A stretch of DNA of 64,000 bases from Acridotheres tristis (GCA_037013685.1 CM072895.1:16081963-16145962), one strand, 5' to 3'; positions 12,881 through 25,579 are shown, counted from the first letter of the stretch. The notes: generated by a model not told the origin, from the letters alone. Program-made: numbers and translations.

Positions 12881-15679
12881 TTTTAAAAAAATTGATCTAG
12901 ATGCCTTATTAACTACACTTGTTTACTATATTTTTTACTACATTAACTACTACTTCATTTATCTAAAATGAATAGAAAATCAGATTCCTCACATTCTACA
13001 GCAACTGTTTCTGTATTACACTGCCAGTATCTCAGGGCAGAGATTGTTTTATGTTACATGCATGCAACATAATATACACACTTATCCTCAGATAGTATTC
13101 ATAATAAAATAGTAACAGAAAGCTTTAGCAGCAGCTCAGCAAAAAGGTCTAGAAGGCGAAAAAGGCAAATTAAACAGATGTCAAACAAACAGAGTGATTT
13201 TGTCAAACAAAATGAGTCTTTATAAGTCAAGAACTGGGCTAAAGGCTGATCTAGGTTTTCTCCCAAACCTGTAAGATACAGCATCCTGCCCTTTGTGAAT
13301 GAGATACAAATATCAGGCATTACAGCAAAGACCCTGCAGAAATGGTTCACACTCCTGAATAATTTTTCAAAACCTCTTTCACATCTAGAGTGGATCTGTT
13401 TTTCTTCATGCTTTGAAGCATGGGAAAACATGGGGCATGCTTATGCTCAGAGAGTTGGCCCTATCCCCAGCTATGCAGAGTTAACATGATGATCTTCTCT
13501 ATAGAGCTATGGGGGTGAAAGGCTCCTCTCTGCTTTCTCTCTAGTCTCTGTAAGTCAACACAGTAAATTGAGGATACATTCTGAGGTGGCTTTTATGTGT
13601 CACATAGAAACTGAGCAATTAGGGAATCTGTCAGTAAGTATACACTACAGACAACAAACATGGTGGGGAAATTCAGCTTGATACCCCTCCTAGGAACATA
13701 CTTGAGGAAAGCCCTGCAACTGGGGCAGTTATCAAAAGCTACCACGGAGTGAGTTAATAGAGAAGGGCTAAAAATAAATGGCAAGAGTGAAAAAATGCTG
13801 AATGCAGACTCAGAGGGACTGCTGATAAAATTTGTCTGCAAGTCTCTATGCAGACAGTAGAGGGCTGCATGATTTCTCCAGCAAGGGAAAGGTTTAATGT
13901 AACAGAAGGCACAACTGAGCCCGAGCCAGATCCTGGGGAGGGGTGCAGTTTAGCTCCAGGCTAGAAAACAGCTCATCTCAGACACAACAGGGCAGCATTG
14001 GTCAAGCAGGAGCCATTTGACAGGAAATGAATGATGTGGACAGGCCTTGTGCACATCAAGTGAGTGACTCAAGCTTGGGTGCTTGCAAGGCAGGTTTGGC
14101 TTTCCCAATGCCCCTTGCTTTGACCAAACACAGGGCAGGGGAAATGGAGCCAAATTCATACCTGGGCTGATTGTCTCTTCAGGCCCCAGGTAGGTTTAGA
14201 TCTTGTTTACAATGGAGAATGTGCCTGATTAAGATGACTACAACACATTCTCATTCCCTTTTTTGTACAGTATGCCCTCATGACTGCTCTTGGCAGAAGC
14301 CCTTCATGATGAGGGCTCACAGCTTTCATGAGTGCTGGAAACCTCAAACCCAAACCACAGGCTAGCATATGGTCACTTTTGGACTTCTCCTCAGTGCATC
14401 AGTCACTATTTTTTGCCATTTTGCCTTCAAGGAAGACAAAGTCGAAGATATTAGGGTTCTCAAGCTAACTCTCCCTCTCCAGAGTCACTCCAAAGCAGCT
14501 CCAGCCTGTTTGGGGCAGTCTCATTTTATATCTGCTCTGCTCATGGGCTTTACTCCCAACAGCAGCAGTAATTAGTCCCTACCTTACACCACCTTCTGCT
14601 CTTGTCTGGGCTCTACATTTGTCATTTATCTGTCTCTGTGAGTGACTCAGCTCCTGTGTTACACGGGGAGGGACAGTGAGAGTGCTTGCTCTGAAGGTGC
14701 AGCAGACCCTGCTCTATCAAATGCCTGAGCACTGATACACTACAGAGCTCACAGCAATCCCTGGCAGTGGGGTCATTCGCTATAAATATTCAACAGAGAA
14801 ATGCTCGGAGAACAGGGATACTGAGATATTGAAGGGCAATAGTTCTGGAGAAACAAATTACCCCCCAAAGTCTGTATGATTTCCTACCTCATACACTGAA
14901 GCATCAAGACACAGAATAGCCTTACTAATTGTGAGGGAGATTTGGGGCTTTTGGGTCTAATTTGCTCAGAGACATCAAGTGTCTTGAGAGATAATACACT
15001 TTATCAGGCCATACAAGAGAATTGGAAAAAGGAGATACATTTTCCAGAACACAGGACCTATATGAGGTAATTTAGTGTTTTGATCCTTTGAACATCATCA
15101 CTCTTGGCTCAGTTTGAGCACTGCATCTTTCCAAAGGTACTAATTGGTTTGGCTCTGTAAAAGATGAATAAGAATATGGCAACTGAAAATTTATTCTTGA
15201 CTAGAATGCTGAGGAATGAGTAATATAGCTCTTTTCCACTAATTTCTAATTTAATATGGCAAAGAAAAAGATAGGTAGGTTGCCTTATTCAGGAACAAGT
15301 AGATCCTCCAAGCAACAAATTTGTGGTATGGCTGTTTGGCATTTACCTCTAGCCTAGAAATTTGTACCAATTATCTTACCATTACTGGAAGATGGTACAT
15401 CACAGATTGCATACTTCAGGCATATAATTTCAAGGGCAGGAAAGGCATATCAAAAACAGCATTTTCTAATTCTGTAGATGAGGGTTTGTTTACACAGTTT
15501 TATACCATTTCAGATGATTGGAGGCAAGATCAGTAGAAAAAAATTAGCTTTACTATAGATAACGTGAGCCTTGCCAGGCCTATTTCTTAAGGCTTATATT
15601 AATGTCAATACAAGTTTCAAGGGACTACCCATAGGATACTCTTGAAAATAAGATGTCACATTTCAATGAATTTAACCCA
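12881..15679. other. Non-coding single-copy DNA
   Basis: The longest frame is 110 codons on the minus strand (13099-13431), leucine/phenylalanine-rich and unrecognised. 13840-14760 is somewhat GC-richer, with several 64-69-codon frames, but has no consistent codon structure or splice context. Confidence 0.55.
14636..14654. promoter_or_regulatory. AP-1/NF-E2-type site
   Basis: GTGAGTGACTCAGCTCC contains TGACTCAGC, the core shared by AP-1 and NF-E2/MAF sites. A second TGACTCAGG occurs at about 19636-19644. Isolated sites like these occur by chance, so function is not implied. Confidence 0.2.
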
Positions 15680-15900
15680 AGGCACAATTTTTTAAGTGCA
15701 CGCTGTAAATATTAAATAAATTTGTCTATTCCCTTGTAGCTGCAGCTTATTGTTTGAGAAATATTTCAACTTAAAAACTAAAAACTGTGAAAATTTTGGC
15801 ATGTGCCAAAATAATTTTAGAATTTTGACATAAACTGTGATCTAATTAAACAATAAGACCTGACAAAACAGTCACCACTGTCTGATAATGACCTCCCGGG
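15680..15900. promoter_or_regulatory. Motif-dense stretch with dyad, possible enhancer
   Basis: Includes GTAAATATTAAATAAATT, GCTGCAGCTTATTGTTTGA (a SOX-type ATTGTT), the NFI-like dyad at 15793-15812, and TCTAATTAAACAATAAG. Single-copy and non-coding. Confidence 0.28.
15793..15812. promoter_or_regulatory. 9-bp inverted repeat with NFI-like half-sites
   Basis: ATTTTGGCA, TG, TGCCAAAAT forms a perfect 9-bp dyad. The core is TTGGC-N4-GCCAA. Nuclear factor I sites are normally TTGGC-N5-GCCAA, so the spacing here is one base short. Binding is therefore uncertain. The site lies in a motif-rich stretch (15680-15900). Confidence 0.4.
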
Positions 15901-17097
15901 GCAGTTAAACATACCAAAGCAAAGCAGAACAGACTGAGAAGGTCAGCAGCAGCACTAAGAAACCTTTTACAAGATGTCTAATCATTCTTTAGCTCTCACT
16001 TTCTTTGTTTTATATTTATTTCATGTATTTAAAAAAAATAAACACGGAAATATAGGAAAGACGTTGTTCTGATTTATCTGCATATACAAAACCTCCAAAC
16101 TACAACTATGTCATCTATGTAAATAATCCTAGTCTGACAGGCACATTATTTTGCAAACTTTATTGAAACACAATTATTGCTCTCATGTAGCATAATGAAT
16201 ACCAACACACTGGGCCTAAAAAGAATGTGATGGAGACAGACTGTACATGGTAACTTACAATACTGCTGGCATAGGTATCCATTTAAAATGGAGACTAGAA
16301 TGTACAGTTCTGCATCCTCTGTCACATATAAGAAAATGGTTCAAATTCACAGAGTGGACAGTCTCTGTAAATGGGTTGCCCTGAGCTAAGCTATTCACAT
16401 ACAATGTAGGATTTTCAGGCATCTTACTAATATGGAGTGAGAGTACCTAACTTCAGTGAGTTAAGATGTGCCCCTATAATAACTCAAAATGATGGATGCA
16501 TTCACAGGTTAGTTCAAGGTTCTTGTGTGCTATAACTAAGTTTACACAGCAACACATACTTCCATGGGCAGCTTCCTTTTCATCATGACAAAGGAGAGCA
16601 GAGTTTAAGTACAGAACCAATCTGTGGAGATGTTTATATAGCTTACTTTTTATAATGCAGTTAAGTAACTGGAAACACAGCACATGCATCTCCTCATAGC
16701 TGAGAGAAATACAGCACCTCTCTTTACAGACCAGTAGTAGGGACCATCCCTTTGTTATCTGCTGGTTCTTTCAAAGACCACTGGTTAATAAGTGCTACAT
16801 ACAACATACCTCAACAAATTATGCTATAAATTTGATTTCTAAAGCCAATTAAAAGTTTACATATAATACCAAAAGGTAATTCCTTGCAGAAAGGTAGTGA
16901 CCATGTCCTGGTATAAAGTCTCTTCCTAATTTGGAGAAAAAGTCCACATGAATTCATGTATGTGCATATAGTGAAACTGCATGTAACTTGCTGCTCTGTA
17001 ACATCTCTGCAGCATGGCAATTATTACAGTAACCTTATTACATTTACTCCAAGTATAGGATTTCCTGGATTCCAGAAAATTAATCCCAACATACTAA

Positions 17098-17108
17098 TTT
17101 TTTTTTTT
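17098..17108 (+). repeat. Poly(T) run of 11
   Basis: Eleven consecutive T residues in AT-rich single-copy sequence. No element is recognisable next to it. Confidence 0.8.
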
Positions 17109-17251
17109 CTAAATAAGAATATCAGAGTACATGATATGCAAAACTTGATCCTATTTGCTTTTGTATACATAAAAAGGATTCAGTTACCCCCTTTGTCCTC
17201 TAAAACATTTTGGTTTGTTTTTCAGTTTTTAAGAGCTGATGCTGTGCTTAC

Positions 17252-17342
17252 CTGCTGACTTCCATTGGGGTTTCTGCATGGTTTAGTCTAAATGCTCTTG
17301 ATGCTGGACTTCTCATGCTATGAGCTACTTCAAAGGACAGAA
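17252..17342 (-). other. Candidate minus-strand exon, open in one frame
   Basis: On the minus strand, AGCAATCCCTTTTCTAG precedes the segment as an acceptor, and GTCAGCAG is followed by GTAAGC as a strong donor. The 91 nt are open in one of three frames (29 codons, beginning LSFEVAHSMRSP and ending ETPMEVS). The peptide is not recognised. About a quarter of random segments of this length would be open in a given frame, so the splice sites carry most of the weight. Confidence 0.18.
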
Positions 17343-18525
17343 CTAGAAAAGGGATTGCTTTTCTAAAAAGCACCATATCAAGGAGAAAAGATAGTATTTT
17401 GAACTCATGATATCATGAACAAATCATAGAAAAAATCTATTAGAATGATCGATGGCATAAATTTTAATATAAAACACCAGCAGAGGTGCTTTTTTTTTCC
17501 TAGAGTAGCTTTGAAATTGAACAGTCTGTGTTTTGTTCAAATTTATTGCTAAAGTCTCTAGTTGAAAAGTCGCCAATGAACAGAATCAAAGTAATCAGAT
17601 TTTTACATTACAAGAACTAGTAAAATCTTGGTTCACAGCTATGATTTCCTAACGAAGCACCAGTACCTATAAATGAATATCATTTCCTGCCTCAAAGCTC
17701 CCCAGTGTTTTAAGTACAGTGCCCATTTATCCATCAGCATTGACCAGATACTGTTGGATTATGATCTGCCCTTTGGAAGCAACATAAAGCAGGTCCATTT
17801 TTTATGGTTTAATGTAGCATGTAGTTTATTACAGTTTTTCTGGTCAAAGGAATTTTTCCATAAATATTCCAATATAACACAATCAAAACACAATTTTGAT
17901 TTCTAGAGCAGACTTTTTTCCTGACCTACAATTGGTTGATTATATTATTAATCTAAACAAATATTTGTGTTCAAGCAGTGTTTTGATTAGGAGCCTGACA
18001 GTCAAGTCACTTAATAGTACTGATCAGAAGTAACAAATTTAAGCTAAAATTCCGGTACCAATTCAAACCAAAATTATGTCAGCTTCTACCAATCTGTGCA
18101 AAGCCCAGTGTCCTGTTCAGTGGTGGCAGTAGAGCAGTGAAAGCACCACAGCTGCCCAAAATGTGTGCTAGACAGCCAAGAAGCAAATGACCAGAGTAAC
18201 AGAGGAATGCACTGATTCAGCAGCTGCTAACAGCAAGGCTCATATGAAATCCCAACCACAAATTAAATTAATCTCCTTCCATCATCAGAAAACACCAAAG
18301 GAAGGCAGAGTGCAACGAGCCATGCTGAAACAAGAAAGTGTTATTTATATCTTCCAGACCCAGCACTGGTGAATTTGGCCCTTCATCTATAAATTACCCA
18401 TTTATGCTTTTCATAGGTATTTCAGGGCCAATGATTTGTAAGACAAAAAAGAGAGTTGGGACTCATGCAATGGCTCAGTGCAGTTATGTGTTAACCAAAA
18501 GGTTCAGCCTTTGCCCTAAATTTTC

Positions 18526-18574
18526 TGGGCCAAATTATAACATTAACCAGAATGTAGTTCATTGAGTTGCATGG
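18526..18574 (+). repeat. Decayed palindromic MITE-like amniote repeat (copy A)
   Basis: TGGGCCAAATTATAACATTA followed by ACCAGAATGTAGTTCATTGA and TTGCATGGA lines up with a palindromic repeat common in sauropsids. As I recall it, the landmarks are GGGCCAAATTCTGCTCT, GTTACACCAGTGTA and CCATTGACTTCAATGGAG. Only one arm is evident. No target-site duplication was identified. Confidence 0.4.
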
Positions 18575-18769
18575 ATATATTTGAAGGCTGAAGGTAGTTT
18601 TCTGTTTTGTGGGTTTCAGTACCTCCAATAGTGCAATATGTTCCCAACTAATATTTCCATGCATTTGTCAAGATTAAAGGATTTCTGGAAAGAAATGCAT
18701 GCTTGGGAGCATTTTGTAGTTTACTATGTCCCAGCATTTGAGGTGTTAACTTGTTGCATTGTTGGTCTG

Positions 18770-19080
18770 AGTGGAATTCTAGCAAACAATAGGATTTTTA
18801 AATGATCAAATAAAAATAATAAAAAGCTTTCTTACATTGTAAACCATTCCTAAGCATGCATTTTTTGGCATTTTGTAAATGTAAAAATACCTGAATTTTA
18901 AAAATCAAAAATAGTTTATAATTATATGAGTAAATTCATCTCAAAGAGCAGGTTCTCTGTCCAAGTTACAACTCCTAATAAACACAGAATTATAATAAAA
19001 CTAATGAAAAACGTTAACCACTGGAGGTATCAGCAGGCATCACTGTAATTATTACTGTGATTTGTTTATTGACAGTTATA
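18770..19080. promoter_or_regulatory. Motif-dense stretch, possible enhancer
   Basis: CAAACAATAGG (SOX-type), TTTATAATTATATGAG, and a direct repeat ACTGTAATT (19042-19050) / ACTGTGATT (19054-19062) one helical turn apart, followed by TTGTTTATTGAC (forkhead-type). No coding potential. Confidence 0.25.
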
Positions 19081-20794
19081 ACAAATTCTAGCAGACAGAA
19101 ATGGAATCTTAAGAATAGTAATTGGACTATGTTTAAGTTTCATTAGATACTAACTAGTAAGAACTGTTAGGCTTCTCATACTTCAAAAGCTTGGGAAAAT
19201 ATCCCCAGAAGGAAGACTTTTTTAGCCCATCCTTTTTCTTTATTTCTTGTAAGAGCTTAACAGGCTGCAAATATTTTCTGGGAGGCAGTCATTAGGGTGA
19301 TGTAAAGGGCTGCAGCCTGCTCTCTGGTACTATGTTCAGAGAGAACCAGCTTACAAACAAGTTACCACAGGGTAACACAGGGTGTGAACTTAGGCTGCTC
19401 TCTCGTAATTGCCTGTGAGCATGCTTTTATCCTGTGGTTACTTCATTACTTGTTTATCCTTTTTTCATAGAGAGGTAAACTGCCTTGAATTATCTGATTA
19501 GCTGAAGGGAGAGAGGGTGCAGATGGGCTGATTCTCTGAAGCAGCTGATGTGCTCTGGGTCCTCTCCCTGACCTCACAAGAACAGGCTCTAAGCTCTTCC
19601 AGCACAAGTGACCTAACTCCAGCTGAGTGCAGTGACTCAGGATTTACATCACTGCAGCTGCAAGCAAACCCAAGCCCTTACCCTTCATTATGTTAGGCCA
19701 TACTGTATCATCAGTTTTTAAGTCTAAGTCCTGGTTGGAATCAGTTAAGAGATCAGCCTAAAAACCAATGACACAATATGGCCCAGAGATAGCAGCAGTC
19801 CTTCCTGTAGATCTCACATTTTTACTTTTAAATCTCCTCTCTTGGACAGGCCTGGCTTGTTTTGTTCTGCTCGTACTATATCAGAGTTAAATCAGAGATG
19901 GGCACAGAATAAAAGATGGCATCTGGATTCCAGTTACCTGGATATATCTGAAATTTGAGCTCAGGCCCTGACTTTAATTTTGACATGGCCCTACCACCAC
20001 CCAGATGTCCAGACCCTATGCTTGTTGATCGTTCTGAGAGCAGGAGAATACAAACTCTCTACTAATGATGGCAAAGAACAAGAGAAATGATTTTCAAGAG
20101 ATTTCCAATACTTTGCAAGACCAACCATTATCACTAGGAGATGACACTGTGGCAATTCTTAAGACAGGAAGCCTCACTCTGACCTTCAGCCTCACAGAGC
20201 TTCAGAGCAACTGAACAACCTTCTGGATAGGACTTTCACTTTGGTTTCACACACACAAATGGCCAGGATTCAGCTCTACATCTGTCTCTGGACAGCTGGA
20301 AAGAAGAGTATCTCATCAATAGCAGTCTCTCCAAGTGTATCTTCCTGAATTCAAGACTCGTGGATATCTTTCAGCAGTGCCAAGAATTTACAAATTCTTC
20401 CTGTTCAGTTCCATGGTCATTTGCTGCTGCTGCTCAAAGAAGCTGGTGTGTGGCTATCTCGTTTGAACCCAGTCAAACAGGCTGACAGGTGGAAGCTCAC
20501 AAATGCAATGAAAAGTACGAAGGCAATACAGCTTTCTTCAACTAAGTGCAATTAACTAGTTTTTAAAATAGCAGTACATTTTGAGACAAAAATACCACTG
20601 TCAAAGCCAGCTATAACTTCTCTGAGGTGAATAAGATTAAAAAGATTTTTGGCATTCCTGCCCTGGGGACCCCACCCCACAAGCATACCACAGCAATCTC
20701 CACCTGCAGTGGTGCAAGGCGGACTCTGTGTGTCTGTGCATGGAGGTGTACACATGCCCACATGTGGTTTCTCAGCCAAAGTGGATTTAGAATC
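19081..20794. other. Non-coding single-copy DNA
   Basis: A small GTTACC-ACAG-GGTAAC hairpin at 19361-19376, followed by a second ACACAGGGT copy, is the only structural feature. Open frames around 20550-20870 on both strands overlap each other and are not supported. Confidence 0.55.
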
Positions 20795-20852
20795 CCGTGG
20801 CTAAATTCTGCGCTCATTTACACCCCCTCTAATCCCAGCAAAATTAGTGGGA
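20795..20852 (+). repeat. Decayed palindromic MITE-like amniote repeat (copy B)
   Basis: TGGCTAAATTCTGCGCTCAT plus TTACACCCCCTCTAATCCCA matches the terminal arm of the same repeat type as copy A (GGCCAAATTCTGCTCTCAGT, then TTACACCAGTGTAAATCC). The match fades after about 58 nt. Confidence 0.4.
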
Positions 20853-21034
20853 TAGCAGGCATGTGAGGCAGCACAGTGCTGGCCTCCAGACTGTGTGATT
20901 CCATTCAATAAACACACTGAGGCACTTGTGCTGAATGAATGCTTTTACCTTCTCCCTTTAAACCTGATATTTTAGATATTAAGAGAAAATAATTACATCC
21001 TCCTCCTGGGAGGTTTATTTCAAATCCTTGCTAG

Positions 21035-21265
21035 GGCCCCACTGTGGCCAGTGCTTACATTTTTCAAAATTGATTTTAGGCTGTATAAATAGTCTGAAGC
21101 TGCACGTGACATTTCCTCACCCGAACAATGACACACTATTGCGGAAACATTTCCCAATGCAACATGTGGGCTTGTTTTTTGGCATCACTTATTCATTAAC
21201 CCTTTTGTCCTCTGCCAACAGGAGATATCTCTACCACGTGGCCAAACTGATTACTGGCAATTAGA
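21035..21265. promoter_or_regulatory. Motif-rich stretch, possible conserved element
   Basis: More GC-balanced than its flanks, with GCACGTGAC and CCACGTGG E-boxes (about 21103 and 21234), CTATTGCGGAAAC and CCCAATGCAAC (C/EBP-like), CTGTATAAATAG, and a final CTGATTACTGGCAATTAG. A TTTTGTCCTCTGCCAACAG acceptor-like tract ends at 21221. The following frame reads RRYLYHVAKLITGN and then stops. This could be a terminal coding exon, but the peptide is not recognised, so a regulatory reading is preferred. Confidence 0.3.
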
Positions 21266-21324
21266 AGAGGACCTCAGATTGATATCTTAGTAGAGAGGCT
21301 CCCGCTTAGAAGGGATTGCACTCC

Positions 21325-21349
21325 TGTAACTTCACAAGTTACAACTTGT
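21325..21349. repeat. Two overlapping alternative hairpins
   Basis: TGTAACTT (21325-21332) pairs with AAGTTACA (21336-21343). The same right arm overlaps ACAAGTT (21334-21340), which pairs with AACTTGT (21343-21349). Only one stem can form at a time. Each is a 7-8 bp stem with a very small loop. Confidence 0.85.
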
Positions 21350-24232
21350 CAGATAAACAATAGAAACAGATCATGCATGTGCATTCAGCCAGTCCTTAGG
21401 GTAGACTAAAAGACATTAGTTAAAATTGCCTTCCTGGTACTGCTTGCTCCTCTCAAGCTGCATGCACAAACACTCAATTGAGAAGCAAATCAAATTATTT
21501 TAACCCCTATTTCATGTGAAAGCTGTTCATTGCAATTCCTTGTTTAAGTCAGAGAAGAACATTTTAATTCTTAAATTTACCTAATGATTTCTATTTCTGA
21601 CTCTTTTCCTGGGTAGCTAATCTAGGAATAATAATGAAAGAAAAAGACAATTGGTTTCTCACGAAATAGGCTTTGAATACCAGAGTTTATGTTCCCCTCA
21701 AAATTAAAATCAATATAAGTCTTTATTTCTAGGTTGGCACTCTAAGCCCACAAATCTAGGGTAAAAGACCTGTACGTGAAGAAAAACGTATTTAGTAACA
21801 TTAATGACTGAAGTGTGTGGATCAAAGGCGTTCAGCACATTATAACTTCTGGAGATAAATGCTCCAAGTTATAATTTTTATGCTTGATATTTACACAGAC
21901 TTGTTTTTCTTTTGCTGCAGGTCACAGAGATTCTGTCCATCCTTTCAGGTTTTACCCTTTTATCCTGTTTCTATATATACATTTTTAAATCCAGGATGTT
22001 ATGAGGTGGCAAAATGGTTATAGTGATAGATGTAAATACCCAAAATGTAAAAGCTGCTATCCCAGATGAGCACCATGACCAATAAAAGCTTGCTTAAAAT
22101 CAATTTCTGAAGATGCGAGGCACTGATGAAACAGTACAAACTGTTTCATCATTCCACATCTTGAAGTTTAAGTCCAGTAGAAACATCTTAACTAACCTGG
22201 CAGAATCTGCAGGGCCCTTGAGGAGCTCTAATATTAGCAGCCCTCTTGCTTCCACCACATGCAGAACTGGCTCACTACTTCAATTAAAATGTAATCTTAA
22301 AGGCAAATCCCCAAAGGCCAATTTCAGTAGAAAAACACTTCCACAGATTTTTATTGGCTCTAGACATGGCCACTGATACTCCCAGCCATGTCTTGATATG
22401 ATTTTGGTCTGAAGAAGTCTGAATGCTTTAAATCCTTGAGCTTAAAACTCCTTCCTACGAGCTGAATTTAAAGCACATTGGTGTGACTGTGCTATGCACA
22501 CAAACACACATCAGTGAGAACAGCAACGACTGCCCTTCTCTAAAACATTTGTCTATTGATTTTGTTACAGTATTACTTACAGCCGTATCTTGAGTCTGTG
22601 CTATAAATCTGTTGCTGTTTAAATGTTCAAATGATAGTATAAAACTCAGATCATATTGATGGTGTGGGTAAATGATGTTTTAGCTCAGTGAGTTGCTGGA
22701 ACAACACTTAGCCAACACCAAATTACTGCACTTCCTAGACATTTTGTACTTCAGGAATATGAGCAGAGTTTCAGCCTCTGGTTTTCTAACATTACAGTTT
22801 GAAATGTAACAGTAGCAGCTTAGGAAGAGCCCCTTGCTTCCACAGTAAAATTTTCCAATGAGTATTTCAGTTTGTTGTCTATATTTCATCAACATTTGTG
22901 TGCACATACACAGACATGCATGCACACATTTCATTGCTTATTTATAAATCACAGGGTGAGAATATGATCATAGTGTATCAAAAAGAATCTAGGAGAAAGA
23001 GTAGTAAAGCCTGAAAACCTTCCATCAAACATCTTGAAGTTGCTATGGTTGTTACACTGACCTACATGAGTTGTTATTGCCATTTGGCTCTGAATTATTA
23101 ACAATCAGTAGAAAGATTTAGAGCACCCTTTCAACTCCAGCTTTGTCTATATACTCTAAGATAAAAACAGTTTACACTCTATCCTAGTTAGAAAACATCT
23201 GTGAGTACCCCAGCACTCTGCTTCTAGTGGTAACCCTGTTAGTGCTCCACATAACTGCATGTAACCACTCAGCATGACAACCTTTTGCATTTCTCTTTAT
23301 GAATAATTTTGTTATACCACATCCATTTTTGTGCGTTCTTTAGTACAGCACGCGACTACATTTATTAGAGCCCCCACCAGAGAATTATTCTTCTTGTTAT
23401 CCTTAATGGTACTATGTACTGCCCTCTCTGGATTGTAAGCTTGGTACTTTTCAAATCCCATTCATCAGGGGCTTTTTCCCTTTATTTTCTTTAAAATTCC
23501 AGCAAACAATTTCACAGGTGACAAAATAAATACAACATGTATATCGGAAGCAAATTTATCAGAAAAAATGGAAGAATTTCAGGTGATTGTGAGATGAAAA
23601 TGGAATGAAAGCTGAACTCTGTAACTTCAATGTAACATTTTATGTGAAAAGTTGCAATTTTTCAACCAAAATTTTAATTTTCTCTTGAATGACAAATGAG
23701 AACAAAAATAGGACCTATCCACAAAATTTTATTTGTCCCAGTTACCAATTTAATTATCATATAAATTGGAAAATTGTAAAAAGGGTAGGAAAAAAGACTC
23801 AACATACTGCTCTACTTTTATTAAACTGACAAAAAGCACCAGAATTTGAGGGGAAAAGTATTGCTACTTGTGGGGGATTGTCATATCTCTAAACTTGGTT
23901 TTATTAGAAAAGATCATGAACTGCAGGGCATACTTTAATGTTCCCAGGTATGTCATAGAGATTTGTAGGTGGGGACCATGATCCAAGTTCCTTCCTCTTT
24001 GCTAAGCTAATAAGGATGAGATACTTTGGGAAATTGAGGTGATGGGGAAAACGTTCTTCAGGAAAGTCATAATTATAAAAACAATGAGTCATGAGGCACA
24101 GATGATGACATTACACCGAAAGACCAGAAGATCTTAAGTATAAATTGGCTAGGCTGCTGGCAAAAGACAAGCTCTTACTTGACAAAGGTACTGTTCCAAA
24201 GGAGTCAGGCCATGGGAATACTGTCCCTTCAG

Positions 24233-24379
24233 TGCAAAACTGTCATCTCAGAATGATCAAGGAATTAAAGTCTTTAATCATCCATCACATATCTGACCAA
24301 GTGAGTTTAGTAAATTCAAATAGGAAGCGACGTCTCAAGCCCTTGAGATTTATCACAGCTCTGTCAGTACTACTGCAAG
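24233..24379 (+). other. Candidate exon, open across its length
   Basis: CTGTCCCTTCAG (to 24232) is a modest acceptor and CTGCAAG|GTAAGG is a good donor. The 147 nt are open in one frame within a longer 103-codon frame (24145-24453). The peptide is basic (includes NSNRKRRLKPLRF) and not recognised. The pyrimidine tract is short, which is the main weakness. Confidence 0.15.
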
Positions 24380-25579
24380 GTAAGGAAAGCCACCTGACAC
24401 AAGGTAACTGCAGGCAGAGCAAGCCTGTGAGAAGCTTCTTCATGAAAAGCTACTAAGGAAGCCAAGTGGATAGGAAGAGATTCTGCTGGGGTAAAAATCT
24501 GTGTAGCAGAAAGCTGAGTATGGCATTCAGGTCAATTTTCTGTATAGCTAAAGACTAACTAATGAAGGCTTCTATTTCATGGCCTATTAATGCTCTGGGA
24601 TGTCCAGGAACAGTGAGATGGCAGGATCTGCAGGGTATGGAGGGGCATTTATCTCAGGACAAAGTAGGACAATGATGATATGCTGAGACATTACAAGCAG
24701 CTATGCATAGGGACCCAAAATAAATTGTTGACAACAGTAATGGACATCAACATAGAAAATGTGAACCTTTTAAGCCAAGAGCAAGACCTAAAAAAAGCAA
24801 ATGAAACCCCAGTAAAATCTACAGATGCCAGAAGAAAGGAAGAAAGAAGTGTTGGGTGACTGAGATATAATGAATAACAATCAGACTAAATGCTCTGAAA
24901 AGATTATTTACTCTAGAAGGGAGATGAGGACATATTGGAAGCATGCTAATGAACGGCAGAGAAAAAGTAAATAAGGTTTTTTCTATCATGATAAATAGCC
25001 AAAAAAATCCTTAATCAAGTTAAAAGTTGGAGAATTCAAAATATTTGATACCATTTATAGTCACTGGATATACATGGCACAAAAAAACTTTGCAAGATAT
25101 AAAACTCATGCAACTTTTACAGAAGCAAACAAAAAAAGCCAGTTATCAGAACTGAGTTTTAAAAGCACTCTTAAAGGAATATCAAAGTACTTTCTTCCAA
25201 ATTTAAACCAATCTCAGAACATTATGTATTATCAATGCATTGAATACTGTAAGGGAGAAAAATCATCCCACACCTTCCTAATGTAGGACAAATGAAGACA
25301 CTTGTTATCTCAAGTGTCTGCCATGGATCACTGTCAAGAGACAAATCTAAAGTCCTTTCCAGAGTGCAGACAGGTCCATTTCTTTGTTTTGATTGTATTT
25401 TTTTCAATTTGCCAAGCAGGCAGGTCAACACAGCAGAATCAGTAACCAGCTAATAGCAGGTGAATGTTAAACTATCTGCTGTCACTAAATAATTATATAT
25501 TCACAATGCTCACAATGGAGAAGGTGGTTATTTTGCTACACAGACTATAATTCAGACCCTCCCTTGCACTCTTCTTGCT

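Larger units (their letters stand above)
15901..18525. other. Non-coding DNA with one exon-like segment
   Basis: Holds the minus-strand candidate 17252-17342 and a T-run. The 100-codon plus-strand frame 16956-17258 spans the T-run, encodes a hydrophobic chance peptide and is not gene-like. Confidence 0.55.
21266..25579. other. Non-coding single-copy DNA
   Basis: Contains the overlapping hairpins at 21325-21349 and the exon-like 24233-24379. A purine-pyrimidine alternating stretch (GTGTGCACATACACAGACAT and on, 22898-22927) has Z-DNA-prone character. No gene is recognised. Confidence 0.55.

Noticed and set aside
13099..13431. 110-codon minus-strand frame rich in leucine and phenylalanine
   Set aside because: No family resemblance and no splice context. 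Hydrophobic composition is expected from T-rich DNA.
21221..21264. Weak resemblance of the RRYLYHVAKLITGN frame to the C-terminus of NPY-family peptides
   Set aside because: Only a few scattered positions agree (H..LIT), the invariant C-terminal RxRY-amide is absent, and the exon boundary does not fit.
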